A stretch of 64,000 bases of DNA from Labrys sp. WJW (lineage in GTDB: Bacteria; Pseudomonadota; Alphaproteobacteria; Rhizobiales; Labraceae), in NCBI RefSeq assembly GCF_001676615.1, contig NZ_LYXZ01000056.1:124001-188000 (forward strand), given 5' to 3'. Position 1 is the stretch's first letter. Each line of letters starts with the position of its first letter. The notes under the pieces were generated by a model. The model was not told where the DNA came from and did not search any database. It saw only the letters and a program-made list of their open reading frames with translations. Of this stretch, positions 8,389 through 14,839 are shown in pieces. The translations under genes were made by a program, and so were the position numbers.

Positions 8389-8940
8389 CGTTCCTTCGGT
8401 CCTTTGCCTGCCTGCCCGGTCCCGTCCTTATAGTCGCAAGCGAGACCAAGACGCCAACCGCCCTGCGTCATGGTTAAGGCCATTTGCTTGTATCTGGCCG
8501 CAGGAAGAACATGACGTGAGCGCTCCCCAGGGCCGATTTTGAGTCTGTGCGAATGCTCTTCCAGCGAAAAGTCAGAGGATTGTGTGGCAGGAAAGTGATT
8601 TGAAGCGTAGTGAATCCATAAGAATAGGATCAAGCATGTGCTGGGAAATTGCCGCCTCGATGTTCTGCTCGGAAGATTTCGGTTGAATTGCCACTATATT
8701 GTTATTGGCATTTCAAGAATGCGGGGTAGATCGCAGAAACGTACAATTTGTCGCAGGTTTGTCTTGACCGGCCGGTTTCAATCGGGCAGCCTGTCGCCAT
8801 CGATTTTCGGCCGAACGACTTGGCCTCGCGTCACGGCAAAAGCTGGATGCGCGCTGACAAGCTCTCACCAAAACTCGACACTCGCTGGGTCCGCTTCGTT
8901 GCGGGCTTTGGCTCTCACTACGTTGAAGGAATAGCTCACG
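8389..8940. other. Intergenic region between the glycosyltransferase gene and csp
   Basis: About 550 bases with no convincing coding sequence; an open frame at 8638-8934 lacks a ribosome binding site and a plausible composition. The left side should hold the leftward promoter of the glycosyltransferase operon. The right side should hold the promoter and long 5' leader of the cold-shock gene. No clear terminator, operator or riboswitch was recognised. Confidence 0.4.
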
Positions 8941-9153
8941 ATGAGCACAGGTACCGTGAAGTGGTTCAACGCCCAGAAGGGCTACGGTTTCATTCAGCCC
9001 GATGATGGCTCCAAGGACGTGTTCGTCCACATCAGTGCGGTTGAACGGGCCGGCCTGTATGAGCTGCGCGAAGGCCAGAAGATCAGCTATGAGCTGGTCC
9101 AGGATCGGCGCTCGGGCAAGTTGGCCGCTGACCAGCTCCAGGCCGCGGCCTAA
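8941..9153 (+). CDS. Cold-shock domain protein
   Basis: A 70-residue single cold-shock domain that binds single-stranded RNA or DNA and acts as an RNA chaperone. The sequence begins MSTGTVKWFNAQKGYGFIQP and contains both nucleic-acid-binding motifs: RNP1 (KGYGFI) and RNP2 (DVFVH). Length and motifs are those of CspA-type proteins. GAAGGA lies 11 bases upstream of the ATG. The gene stands alone, followed by a strong terminator. Whether it is cold-induced or constitutive cannot be read from the sequence. Confidence 0.96.
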   Translation: MSTGTVKWFNAQKGYGFIQPDDGSKDVFVHISAVERAGLYELREGQKISYELVQDRRSGKLAADQLQAAA

Positions 9154-9194
9154 GCGACCCATAGAGTCTTTCGGTATACCGTCAGATTTTCAGG

Positions 9195-9227
9195 AAAAGC
9201 CGGCGCGGCAGCGGCCGGCTTTTCTTT
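9195..9227 (+). terminator. Intrinsic terminator after the cold-shock gene
   Basis: A nine-base perfect stem, AAAAGCCGG (9195-9203) with CCGGCTTTT (9215-9223), ends in a T-rich run (CTTTTCTTTT). It lies about 40 bases after the stop. Confidence 0.85.
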
Positions 9228-9311
9228 TGGTTGCACTGCAGCAACATGTGTGCATTGCGAGATGGCGCTGAGTTCCGGCAGTCGACGGCGATTTCAACTT
9301 GAAGGATAGTA

Positions 9312-9336
9312 GGAACAAGCGCAGAATTCAGGCGTT
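9312..9336 (+). promoter_or_regulatory. Candidate EcfG (general stress response) promoter
   Basis: GGAAC (9312-9316), a 16-base spacer, then CGTT (9333-9336). This matches the alphaproteobacterial EcfG sigma-factor consensus GGAAC-N16/17-CGTT. It lies about 60 bases upstream of the ATG of the 59-residue membrane protein, a suitable distance. Known: EcfG drives the general stress response in Hyphomicrobiales. Inferred: that it is used here. Confidence 0.6.
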
Positions 9337-9394
9337 CAAGTCAGGGGCTGAGTCCCTCATGGCCGGATTGGAAACCGGCTGATGGAGGTTCGTC

Positions 9395-9574
9395 ATGGAT
9401 CTGAGTGAAATGATCACGGGTTTTCTGGTTATCCTGGTGATCGCAATTTTGATTATCGATACGGTGATTGATTGGCGTTCGCCGGCCAAGGCCGCGAAGC
9501 AAGCGAGACAGTTTGCTGTTCCGGGCAAGCACAGCCTCGATCCGAAGATCGGCTGTGACATCGTCTGGTGCTGA
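9395..9574 (+). CDS. Small single-pass membrane protein, 59 residues
   Basis: Function unknown. The ATG at 9395 is preceded by GGAGG (9384-9388) at a good distance. The product begins MDLSEMITGF and has one clear transmembrane helix at about residues 9-26 (FLVILVIAILIIDTVID), followed by a basic, probably cytoplasmic or periplasmic tail with two Cys (near the end, GCDIVWC). A stem-loop of CCGG arms lies just before the ribosome binding site. The EcfG-type promoter upstream suggests induction by general stress, fitting the many small stress-induced membrane proteins in this order. No homologue was recognised. Confidence 0.7.
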   Translation: MDLSEMITGFLVILVIAILIIDTVIDWRSPAKAAKQARQFAVPGKHSLDPKIGCDIVWC

Positions 9575-9781
9575 ACGCCCACGCACTGTGACGCGACGAC
9601 CGCGACGTGAGCCGTCCGGCGAACGGGGAAGTTTGTGTGTTGCGCGGCCAGGTGATTGCACCGCACGCACAGCACAATCGTTTTGACTGCTGCAGCGGCA
9701 GGAGTGCCGCATGGCGGCAAGGCTTTTGTGTATTTACACGAATGGCGACTGCTGGGATCTCGTCCCTGAGGGATCGCCCTA
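9575..9781. other. Gap before the tandem repeat
   Basis: Mostly featureless. A 23-codon open frame starting at the ATG at 9710 (MAARLLCIYTNGDCWDLVPE, then three more residues) looks protein-like but has only a weak GGAG-type site and is too short to call. No terminator for the 59-residue gene was seen. Confidence 0.3.
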
Positions 9782-9870
9782 GCCTGAAACCGCCTTGGCC
9801 TGAAACCGCCTTGGCCTGAAACCGCCTTGGCCTGAAACCGCCTTGGCCTGAAACCGCCTTGGCCTGAAAC
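9782..9870 (+). repeat. 16-bp perfect tandem repeat, 5.6 copies
   Basis: Five identical head-to-tail copies of GCCTGAAACCGCCTTG followed by nine bases of a sixth. There are no spacers, so it is not a CRISPR array. The unit is not a multiple of three, so no frame reads a simple peptide repeat. It lies 12 bases past the end of the SOS-type operon (stop at 9883, minus strand) and may have arisen by slippage. Confidence 0.95.
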
Positions 9871-9882
9871 AGAGACTCGGTC

Positions 9883-10161
9883 TCATTCACCTGGCTTGTG
9901 AAGTAGCTTGTCCCTCGAGCCAGGCAGAGGCCGTTCGCCAAAACCGCGTGCATAGCCGCGTGATACACTGGCTGTCAGCGTCGCGATCGCATCGTCCCGC
10001 TCGACGAGTTCGGCCCTGAGATGATCGACCATCACGACCAAGGCCCGAACTGCGGCGCGTGCATCGCCTTGGCAGGCGGCGATCGCTTCGTCGGCTTCGC
10101 GCTGCGCGACTTCGGCATTCCGGAGCAGGAAAGGCTCCAGGCTTGCGGACCGCCCATTCAT
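9883..10161 (-). CDS. Hypothetical protein, second gene of a LexA-box operon
   Basis: Unrecognised, 92 residues, predicted soluble. The first two thirds are mostly helical with heptad-like character (LLRNAEVAQREADEAIAAC, then VVMVDHLRAELVERDDAI); the tail is basic and Gly/Arg-rich (RGYARGFGERPLPGSRDK), which could contact nucleic acid. The start ATG overlaps the stop of the upstream gene by four bases (ATGA), so the two are translationally coupled and probably work together. It is the distal gene behind the LexA-type box at 10637. No catalytic motif is visible. Confidence 0.65.
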   Translation of the reverse strand: MNGRSASLEPFLLRNAEVAQREADEAIAACQGDARAAVRALVVMVDHLRAELVERDDAIATLTASVSRGYARGFGERPLPGSRDKLLHKPGE

Positions 10162-10574
10162 GGCTTGCCGGACAGGCTGAGAGGATTGCCTGCCGCCTCC
10201 AGCAGGCTCGCCAGACGGTCGAGCTCGTCGTCGAGCCGGACATTGCGGCGAATGGCCCTGCGCAATGCTGTGACGGCATTGCCATCAGTTCGCTTCAGTT
10301 CGCGGCTGACGATCCAGTCGATCGATACGCCCTGGGCGTCACCATCCACTCTTTCGTGAAGGTCTTCGTCCTCGAGCCGATCGGATTGACGCTTCAATTC
10401 CTCGATCAGCCGGTCCCGGTTGATCAGCGAGGTCTGAGCCTGCCGGGCATAACGGTAGAGTACCAGCAGAGCTGCACCGCTGCCGCCTGCCTTTTCGACC
10501 AAACGGGCGATCTCCGCGACTTCCTCCGGCCGGGCAGCCTGCATATGCGTGCCGTCAAAATAACCGTCGAGCAT
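10158..10574 (-). CDS. Hypothetical protein, first gene of a LexA-box operon
   Basis: Unrecognised, 138 residues, predicted soluble and largely helical. It begins MLDGYFDGTHMQAARPEEVA, passes through LVEKAGGSGAALLVLYRYARQA, then a charged helix (INRDRLIEELKRQSDRLEDED) and a basic stretch (TALRRAIRRNVRLDDELDRL). The ATG at 10574 is preferred over the longer open frame to 10697 because the extension would cover the LexA-type box and an AAGG lies eight bases upstream of 10574. With its coupled partner it forms a compact operon with likely DNA-damage control. Function cannot be assigned. Confidence 0.65.
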   Translation of the reverse strand: MLDGYFDGTHMQAARPEEVAEIARLVEKAGGSGAALLVLYRYARQAQTSLINRDRLIEELKRQSDRLEDEDLHERVDGDAQGVSIDWIVSRELKRTDGNAVTALRRAIRRNVRLDDELDRLASLLEAAGNPLSLSGKP

Positions 10575-10636
10575 GTCGATTACCTTCGGTTGAGCGCAGG
10601 AGCCTATGCCCTGACATGATGCTTGTCCAGCATTTT

Positions 10637-10651
10637 GTTCTTCTTTTGTTC
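10637..10651 (-). promoter_or_regulatory. Candidate LexA box upstream of the unknown operon
   Basis: On the plus strand GTTC-TTCTTTT-GTTC; on the transcribed minus strand GAAC-N7-GAAC, the alphaproteobacterial LexA operator. It lies 63 bases upstream of the ATG at 10574. A -35-like TTGCAC (10657-10662 on the complementary strand) is just upstream, so bound LexA would cover the promoter. The same pattern occurs before lexA (52292-52306) and before the 32-residue peptide (18638-18652). Confidence 0.7.
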
Positions 10652-10697
10652 TTGTCGTGCAAGGGCGGAGAATCGACGTGGATTGGGAATACCTCAC

Positions 10698-10987
10698 TCA
10701 GGCCTCGAAGGAGCCCATCAGAATATAGGTATCCGGCTGGCGCAGATGTGCATCGATCTGCGGCACCAGCCGCTTGAAATGTTCGGTGCGGCAAAGGGCG
10801 TCGAGGGCTGCACGATCGGGCCACGCCTCGATGAAGATGAAATGGCCGGGTCTTTCTGGTCGATGAAAAGGTCGTAGGCGATGCAATGTTCTTCCAGGCG
10901 CGTCCGGGCAACCAGTTCCCTGTAGAGAGGAAGCACGGCCGCGACATGCTCGGGCTTGATGAAATCCCGGGCAATGACTTTCAGCAT
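10698..10987 (-). pseudogene. Antibiotic-biosynthesis-monooxygenase family gene, frameshifted
   Basis: The N-terminal half (start 10987, MLKVIARDFIKPEHVAAVLP to LFIDQKDP) and the C-terminal half (GHFIFIEAWPDRAALDAL to YILMGSFEA, ending 10698) together make one complete ABM-fold quinol-monooxygenase-like protein of about 96 residues, but lie in different frames. They join where the plus strand reads GGCCGGGTC (about 10844-10852); restoring one G/C base rejoins them. Known: ABM proteins are dimeric ferredoxin-like-fold oxygenases or stress proteins. Either a recent inactivating deletion or a sequencing error would explain this. The conserved second half argues that any loss is recent. Confidence 0.8.
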
Positions 10988-11099
10988 CGGGAACCTGAGG
11001 GGTTCAGCTCTGCGTGTCCCATGGCCGGGACCCGCAAGCGACATGCGCTCCTTCGCCCAGGCAAAGAAGAGCTGACATATCCAAAATGTTCAGAAAAAA

Positions 11100-11177
11100 T
11101 GGTCGGAGCGAGAGGATTTGAACCTCCGACCCCTAGTCCCCCAGACTAGTGCGCTAACCGGGCTGCGCTACGCTCCG
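11100..11177 (-). tRNA. tRNA-Pro (anticodon GGG)
   Basis: Read on the minus strand, the seven-base acceptor arm CGGAGCG pairs with CGCTCCG, followed by discriminator A and an encoded CCA (11100-11102). The anticodon stem CTAGT/ACTAG encloses the loop CTGGGGG, giving anticodon GGG, which reads CCC and CCU codons. The T arm has GGTTCAAAT. No integrase gene or duplicated 3' end was seen nearby, so there is no evidence of use as an attachment site. Confidence 0.97.
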
Positions 11178-11379
11178 ACGCTCATTGAGCGTGGGCTGAA
11201 TAGGGTTTTTCGCTCTGATGCGCAAGCCCCGATTTCAGTTTCTCGACATAAGAGAGACACGAAATGCACAGGCCGGTCAGGCGGAAGTGCGCGCACCACA
11301 AATATGAGGAAGAATTTCCCGCTGTCTATGAATGCTCCGGCTGCCGCCATAGATTGGCAAGGGGGATCGCCGCTGGCGT
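11178..11379. other. Gap between tRNA-Pro and the secreted-protein promoter
   Basis: About 200 bases with no supported gene. It should contain the leftward tRNA-Pro promoter, but no convincing -35/-10 pair was identified. Confidence 0.3.
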
Positions 11380-11405
11380 GGAACGAACATTTCCCGCGCT
11401 GCGTT
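11380..11405 (+). promoter_or_regulatory. Candidate EcfG promoter before the Tyr/Gly-rich secreted protein
   Basis: GGAAC (11380-11384), a 17-base spacer and CGTT (11402-11405), again the EcfG consensus. It lies about 34 bases upstream of the ATG at 11439. The spacer differs by one base from the 9312 site, within the tolerated range. Confidence 0.6.
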
Positions 11406-11438
11406 TATACCGCGCTGGATTCGCTCGAGGAGCGTGTG

Positions 11439-11822
11439 ATGAGACAATGGGTTATTGCCGCTTATGCAACAGCCATGGGCCTTGCTTCAGCAGGCCTTGC
11501 TGCAGCGCCTGCTTCAGCCATGCCGTTGGCGCCTGCGGCTGGCGTGGAAAATCCCCTGCTGCAAACGGTGGCCGATGGCTGCCCGCGTAACTATTATCGC
11601 AGCTATGGACGCTGCGTTCCCAACAGCCGCGGTTATCGGGGACCGCGCTACGGCGACGGTTATGCCGGCGCACCGCGATATTATGTGCGTCCCTACTATG
11701 ACAGTCCGGGCTACTTCGACGGCCCCGGCTATTATGACGGCCCGCGCTATTGGGCCGCTCCGCGGCGCTGTCCCCCCAGCAGGTATCCGGGCCTGTACGG
11801 CCGCTGTGTGTCGGGCTGGTGA
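11439..11822 (+). CDS. Small secreted Tyr/Gly/Pro-rich protein
   Basis: Function unknown, 127 residues. A signal peptide (MRQWVIAAYATAMGLASAGL, cleavage likely after PASA) precedes a segment with the motif ADGCPRNYYRSYGRCVPN, then a low-complexity region rich in Tyr, Gly, Pro, Asp and Arg, and a C-terminal pair of Cys (RRCPPSRYPGLYGRC). GAGGAG sits about eight bases before the ATG. The arrangement leader - GC-x-G-x-x-Y-x-x-x-GRCVPN - basic tail is shared with the product of 12025-12372, so the two are probably paralogues. The EcfG-type promoter suggests stress induction. Confidence 0.75.
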   Translation: MRQWVIAAYATAMGLASAGLAAAPASAMPLAPAAGVENPLLQTVADGCPRNYYRSYGRCVPNSRGYRGPRYGDGYAGAPRYYVRPYYDSPGYFDGPGYYDGPRYWAAPRRCPPSRYPGLYGRCVSGW

Positions 11823-11922
11823 TTTCGGTTCCACTGACTATCCGGCAAAGAGCGCGTCCGCAGGTGGGCTTCCCCGGCGTGAGAGCACAGGTTTGCCTTG
11901 AAGCGGGTGTCCCTGGTGACCC

Positions 11923-11953
11923 AAAAAAACCGGCAAGGACAGACCTTGCCGGG
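11923..11953 (-). terminator. Rho-independent terminator of the second secreted-protein gene
   Basis: A perfect nine-base stem, CCGGCAAGG / CCTTGCCGG, with a five-base loop; on the minus strand it is followed by seven T residues (complement of 11923-11929). It lies about 75 bases downstream of the stop at 12025. Confidence 0.9.
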
Positions 11954-12024
11954 TTCGGTGAGACGGTGAGATCTCGTGCCACTTGCCGGCTCAGTGGGGC
12001 AGGTGGCTCAATAGATGGAGTGGC

Positions 12025-12372
12025 TCAATAGGCCGGATGACAGGCGGCGCCACGGGGGCCGAGGCGCGTGCCCGGCGGGCAGACGCGACCATAGCCGCTG
12101 CGATTGGCCGGGACCGACCCACGACGGTAGGCCGGCGGGCGACCGTAATTGGGGGCAGGACGATAGACCGGGGCAGGGCGGATGCCGTAATTGTTGGGTA
12201 CACAGCGGCCCCAGCGGTTGGGCGCATAGCCACGTCCACAGCCATAGGCGACATTCTCGACCAGGCTTCCGTCGGCATGGACGCCAGGCGAGGCCGGCAT
12301 TGCCGAGGCACCGCTCGAGAAACCCGCAAAACCGATCGTGGCCAGGGCGGCCGCGAGAATCAATCTCTTCAT
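12025..12372 (-). CDS. Small secreted Cys-containing protein, paralogue of 11439-11822
   Basis: Function unknown, 115 residues. A signal peptide (MKRLILAAALATIGFAGFSS, cleavage after ASA) is followed by DGSLVENVAYGCGRGYAPNR, then WGRCVPN, a Pro/Arg/Tyr-rich central stretch and a C-terminal CPPGTRLGPRGAAC. It shares with its convergent neighbour the pattern V-x-x-GC...WGRCVPN and a C-terminal Cys pair. Start: ATG 12372, with AGGAG six bases upstream; a TTG immediately before it is in frame but too near that site. Proteins of this type are frequent and uncharacterised in Hyphomicrobiales. No EcfG motif precedes this copy. Confidence 0.8.
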   Translation of the reverse strand: MKRLILAAALATIGFAGFSSGASAMPASPGVHADGSLVENVAYGCGRGYAPNRWGRCVPNNYGIRPAPVYRPAPNYGRPPAYRRGSVPANRSGYGRVCPPGTRLGPRGAACHPAY

Positions 12373-12485
12373 CAAATACTCCTGTCGTTCATTCGCCCGG
12401 CGGGCGCGCGAATCTGCGGCTCACCATTGAACCATGGTCGCAAACGTTTCCTTAACGGAAGCTGTACCGCGCAGACCGCTGCCGT

Positions 12486-13913
12486 TCAGCTTGGGCGGTC
12501 GGGTCTCGCCTCGGACATGGCTTGGCCGAACAGGATGATGCAAGGGCCGTCGAGCTGATTGGCGGCAAAAACGGCGGCCATTTCGCCGATCGTGGTGTGA
12601 AAGCGGCGCTCGCGTGCATGGGTGGCATATTCGACGATGATGGCCGGCGTATCCGCGGCCATGCCGGCCTCGCGCAGGCGCGTGGCGACTTCGGCGACGA
12701 CAAGCTTGCCCATATAGATGGCGGTGGTGGCGACTGGGTCGGCAAGTGCCTTCCAATCAAGATCGTCCGGCAGCTTGCCGTTCTTGGCATGGGCGGTGAT
12801 GTATTGGAGGCGTCGGGCATGGTCCCGATGGGTGAGGGAGACCTCCAGGCTCGCGGCGGCGCCGGATGCCGCGGTGATGCCGGGAATGACCTCGACGGCC
12901 ACGCCAGCCGCGCGGCAGGCCGCGATTTCTTCGCCGGCCCGTCCGAATATCAAGGGATCGCCGCCTTTCAGCCGCACCACCCGCTTGCCGTCCCTGGCCA
13001 AGGAGACCATGAGCGCATTGATGTCGTCCTGCTTGCAGGACGGGCGATGCCCGCGCTTGCCGGTGATGATGCGCTCAGCCTCGCGGCGAGCGAAATCGAG
13101 CACTTCCTGGGAGACGAGGTCGTCGTGCAGGATGACATCCGCCGATTGCAGGGCCCGCACCGCCTTCAGGGTCAGCAGTTCCGGATCTCCAGGGCCTGCG
13201 CCCACCAGGGCGACGCTGCCCTGTGCCGGATTTCTTTCCTGCTGTTCGATGCCGGCCAGAAGGTCGGCGCGTTCGGCTTCGCCTGGCGTGCGGTCGGGAT
13301 GTCGGAAGGCCGCATTGACGAAACGTTCCCAGATCGCTCTGCGGGCCTGGAGGGAGAGATCCCGCGCCTGCACCAGAGGGCGCCAGTTGCGGGCGGCTTC
13401 CGCCCATTTCTGGAACCCCGTCGGCAACAGCATCTCAATTCGGCTGCGGATCGCCTGGGCAAAGACGGGAACGGCGCCATCGGTCGAAATGCCCACCACC
13501 AGCGGCGAGCGATTGACCACCGCACCGAACTGAAAATCGCAGAAGGCCGGCCGGTCGACGATGTTTACCGGCGTTCCAGCCCGGCGCGCGGCTGCGGCGA
13601 GATCGGCGGCTTGCTCGTCGTCCTCGACGTCGGCGACGACAAGCGCGATGCCATTGAGGTCGGCTTCGTGCCAGGAGCGGGCGAGGTGGCGGACACCCAC
13701 GTCCTCGCGGGCACACAGCTGCGCCAGGGCATCGCTCGCCTCAGGTGCGGCGATGCGAACTTCGGCGCCGGTCGAGGCAAGAAGCTCGGCCTTCCACAAC
13801 GCGGCCTGGCTCGTGCCGATGACCAGCACGGGTTTGCCGATCAGGCGATAGAATACCGGCAATACCGCCAGCGGCGCGATGCGCGCGGGTTGCGAGACAG
13901 GGCTACGGCTCAT
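12486..13913 (-). CDS. cysG: Siroheme synthase (bifunctional or trifunctional CysG)
   Basis: Makes siroheme for sulfite and nitrite reductases. Of 475 residues, about 1-220 form the precorrin-2 dehydrogenase/ferrochelatase part (Rossmann start KPVLVIGTSQAALWKAELL, then VNIVDRPAFCDFQFGAVVNR). From about 230 on is the uroporphyrinogen III C-methyltransferase domain (GSVALVGAGPGDPELLTLKA, RLKGGDPLIFGRAGEE, EVIPGITAASGAA). All main motifs of E. coli CysG are present and the length is near the usual 457-480. In relatives cysG often precedes cysteine-assimilation genes, but here it is transcribed alone. A 10-bp inverted repeat lies about 190 bases upstream. Confidence 0.96.
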   Translation of the reverse strand: MSRSPVSQPARIAPLAVLPVFYRLIGKPVLVIGTSQAALWKAELLASTGAEVRIAAPEASDALAQLCAREDVGVRHLARSWHEADLNGIALVVADVEDDEQAADLAAAARRAGTPVNIVDRPAFCDFQFGAVVNRSPLVVGISTDGAVPVFAQAIRSRIEMLLPTGFQKWAEAARNWRPLVQARDLSLQARRAIWERFVNAAFRHPDRTPGEAERADLLAGIEQQERNPAQGSVALVGAGPGDPELLTLKAVRALQSADVILHDDLVSQEVLDFARREAERIITGKRGHRPSCKQDDINALMVSLARDGKRVVRLKGGDPLIFGRAGEEIAACRAAGVAVEVIPGITAASGAAASLEVSLTHRDHARRLQYITAHAKNGKLPDDLDWKALADPVATTAIYMGKLVVAEVATRLREAGMAADTPAIIVEYATHARERRFHTTIGEMAAVFAANQLDGPCIILFGQAMSEARPDRPS

Positions 13914-14100
13914 CGATCTACAGGCTCAACGTGCTCAATACAGTCTGGGAGGCGCTGATAACTGCCGGCCTTCGCCTCAGTTCTGCCGCACGTCACACAG
14001 CCCTCAAAGGCTAAAGTAAATCGGCCGGGCAGACAATGTGAAGTGAAACGGAGTTGGAGACCCAGCAAATTCCTCCTGATCGAATAGGCGGTTCGATCCG

Positions 14101-14132
14101 GGAGAATCGGCATCCGGAAAGCCCGATTCTCC
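14101..14132 (-). other. Inverted repeat in the cysG leader region
   Basis: GGAGAATCGG (14101-14110) and CCGATTCTCC (14123-14132) form a perfect ten-base stem with a 12-base loop, about 190 bases upstream of the cysG ATG. It could be an operator or part of a leader; it does not match a riboswitch I recognise. Confidence 0.45.
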
Positions 14133-14240
14133 GTTGCGATGCTATCGCCATTACGACGGGGGTTCAGCCGATCCGACATTGTCACGCGGTTGTCATGTCG
14201 AATCCGCATGATGCAAGGTGCCATTGCGCAAACGGCAATG

Positions 14241-14272
14241 AAAAAAGGCGAGGCTCTCGCGAGCCTCGCCTT
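14241..14272 (-). terminator. Strong terminator of the putative ncRNA
   Basis: A perfect 12-base stem, AAGGCGAGGCTC / GAGCCTCGCCTT, with a TCGC-type tetraloop. On the minus strand the stem runs into at least six T residues (complement of 14241-14246). The right-hand flank is not T-rich enough for efficient rightward termination. Confidence 0.9.
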
Positions 14273-14475
14273 ATTCTAGACCTCGTCCTAACCCATCTTC
14301 GCTGAGACTTCCTTCACGCATCTTTGTGCTGTTTGAAGTGTCAGGACGGCTGCTCGACAACGGTTTATTCACCGGCGGCGCCTGCGGGCTTCCTCCCAAG
14401 ACTTGGACCCTGACTTCCTTCTACTCATCGCTGAGTTCGGATGCCCTGTCGTTGACGGGAGGGACGCTAGACGAA
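14241..14475 (-). ncRNA. Probable structured non-coding RNA, possibly 6S RNA
   Basis: Read leftward from about 14475, the transcript would end at the perfect terminator at 14241-14272, which has no protein gene to terminate. The two ends pair: CGTCC..CCCGTC (14469-14456) with GATGGG..GGACG (14297-14284), separated by small bulges. Inside is a large open region, then a stem GTCAGG/CCTGAC closing a long apical arm. A long rod with a closing stem and a big central bubble is the layout of 6S RNA, and about 195 bases is a fitting length. No conserved 6S sequence could be checked, so identity is tentative; a lineage-specific sRNA is possible. Confidence 0.5.
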
Positions 14476-14485
14476 GTTTTTTTGC

Positions 14486-14839
14486 TTGTCACGTCTTTGT
14501 GCAGCGATCGGCACAAAATTAATATCTTTGCTTAAAATTTGTGCGCGTCATTTCTCTAGGCTGCGCTGTTCGTGGGCAGGCAGATGAGCAGGTGGGTAGA
14601 GTCGCACTGACCGCGGCGGGCGCGAAAACCGCCAAATAATGGCGCTTTTGCTGGTCTTACCCTTGTGTTTTTGCGAGGGATCGGGTCAAGCTGGCACGGA
14701 CTGGCGATCGGAAGCGATTTGCCGGAGAGGCGTGCCGAGGTTTCGATCAGGCGCGCCTTTTTATCCTGAATCGCGATTTAGCCACATGTGTTACCCGGCG
14801 CAGCCAAGGTTCGCCGGCAGCTTGGAGAAGGTCTGTCCT
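14486..14839. other. Region between the ncRNA and proS
   Basis: About 350 bases, AT-rich at 14510-14560. It should carry the divergent promoters for the leftward RNA and for proS. An open frame continues upstream of the proS start but lacks the family sequence. No operator or T-box-like structure was recognised. Confidence 0.35.

Noticed and set aside
8638..8934. A 98-codon plus-strand frame upstream of the cold-shock gene
   Set aside because: It lacks a ribosome binding site and has an unlikely composition; it is probably leader or promoter DNA.
9782..9870. Possible CRISPR array
   Set aside because: The repeats are contiguous with no unique spacers and no cas genes are near.
9453..9968. 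A 171-codon minus-strand frame that translates the 16-bp tandem repeat into QAKAVSGQGGFR-like units
   Set aside because: It overlaps the 59-residue gene and the SOS-type operon, and the peptide repeat is a by-product of the DNA repeat.
11100..11177. tRNA-Pro as an integration site for a genomic island
   Set aside because: No integrase, no duplicated tRNA 3' end and no composition shift were seen on either side.
12522..13958. A 478-codon plus-strand open frame opposite cysG
   Set aside because: cysG on the minus strand has both enzyme domains intact; the opposite frame is a shadow.
13910..14224. A 104-codon minus-strand frame ending in an ATGA overlap with cysG
   Set aside because: The overlap is suggestive of a coupled leader gene, but there is no good ribosome binding site, domain or codon preference, and the composition looks random. 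It is left as a possibility for comparative analysis.
14326..14535. A 69-codon plus-strand frame within the putative RNA
   Set aside because: No ribosome binding site, and the region is better explained by the leftward structured RNA with its own terminator.
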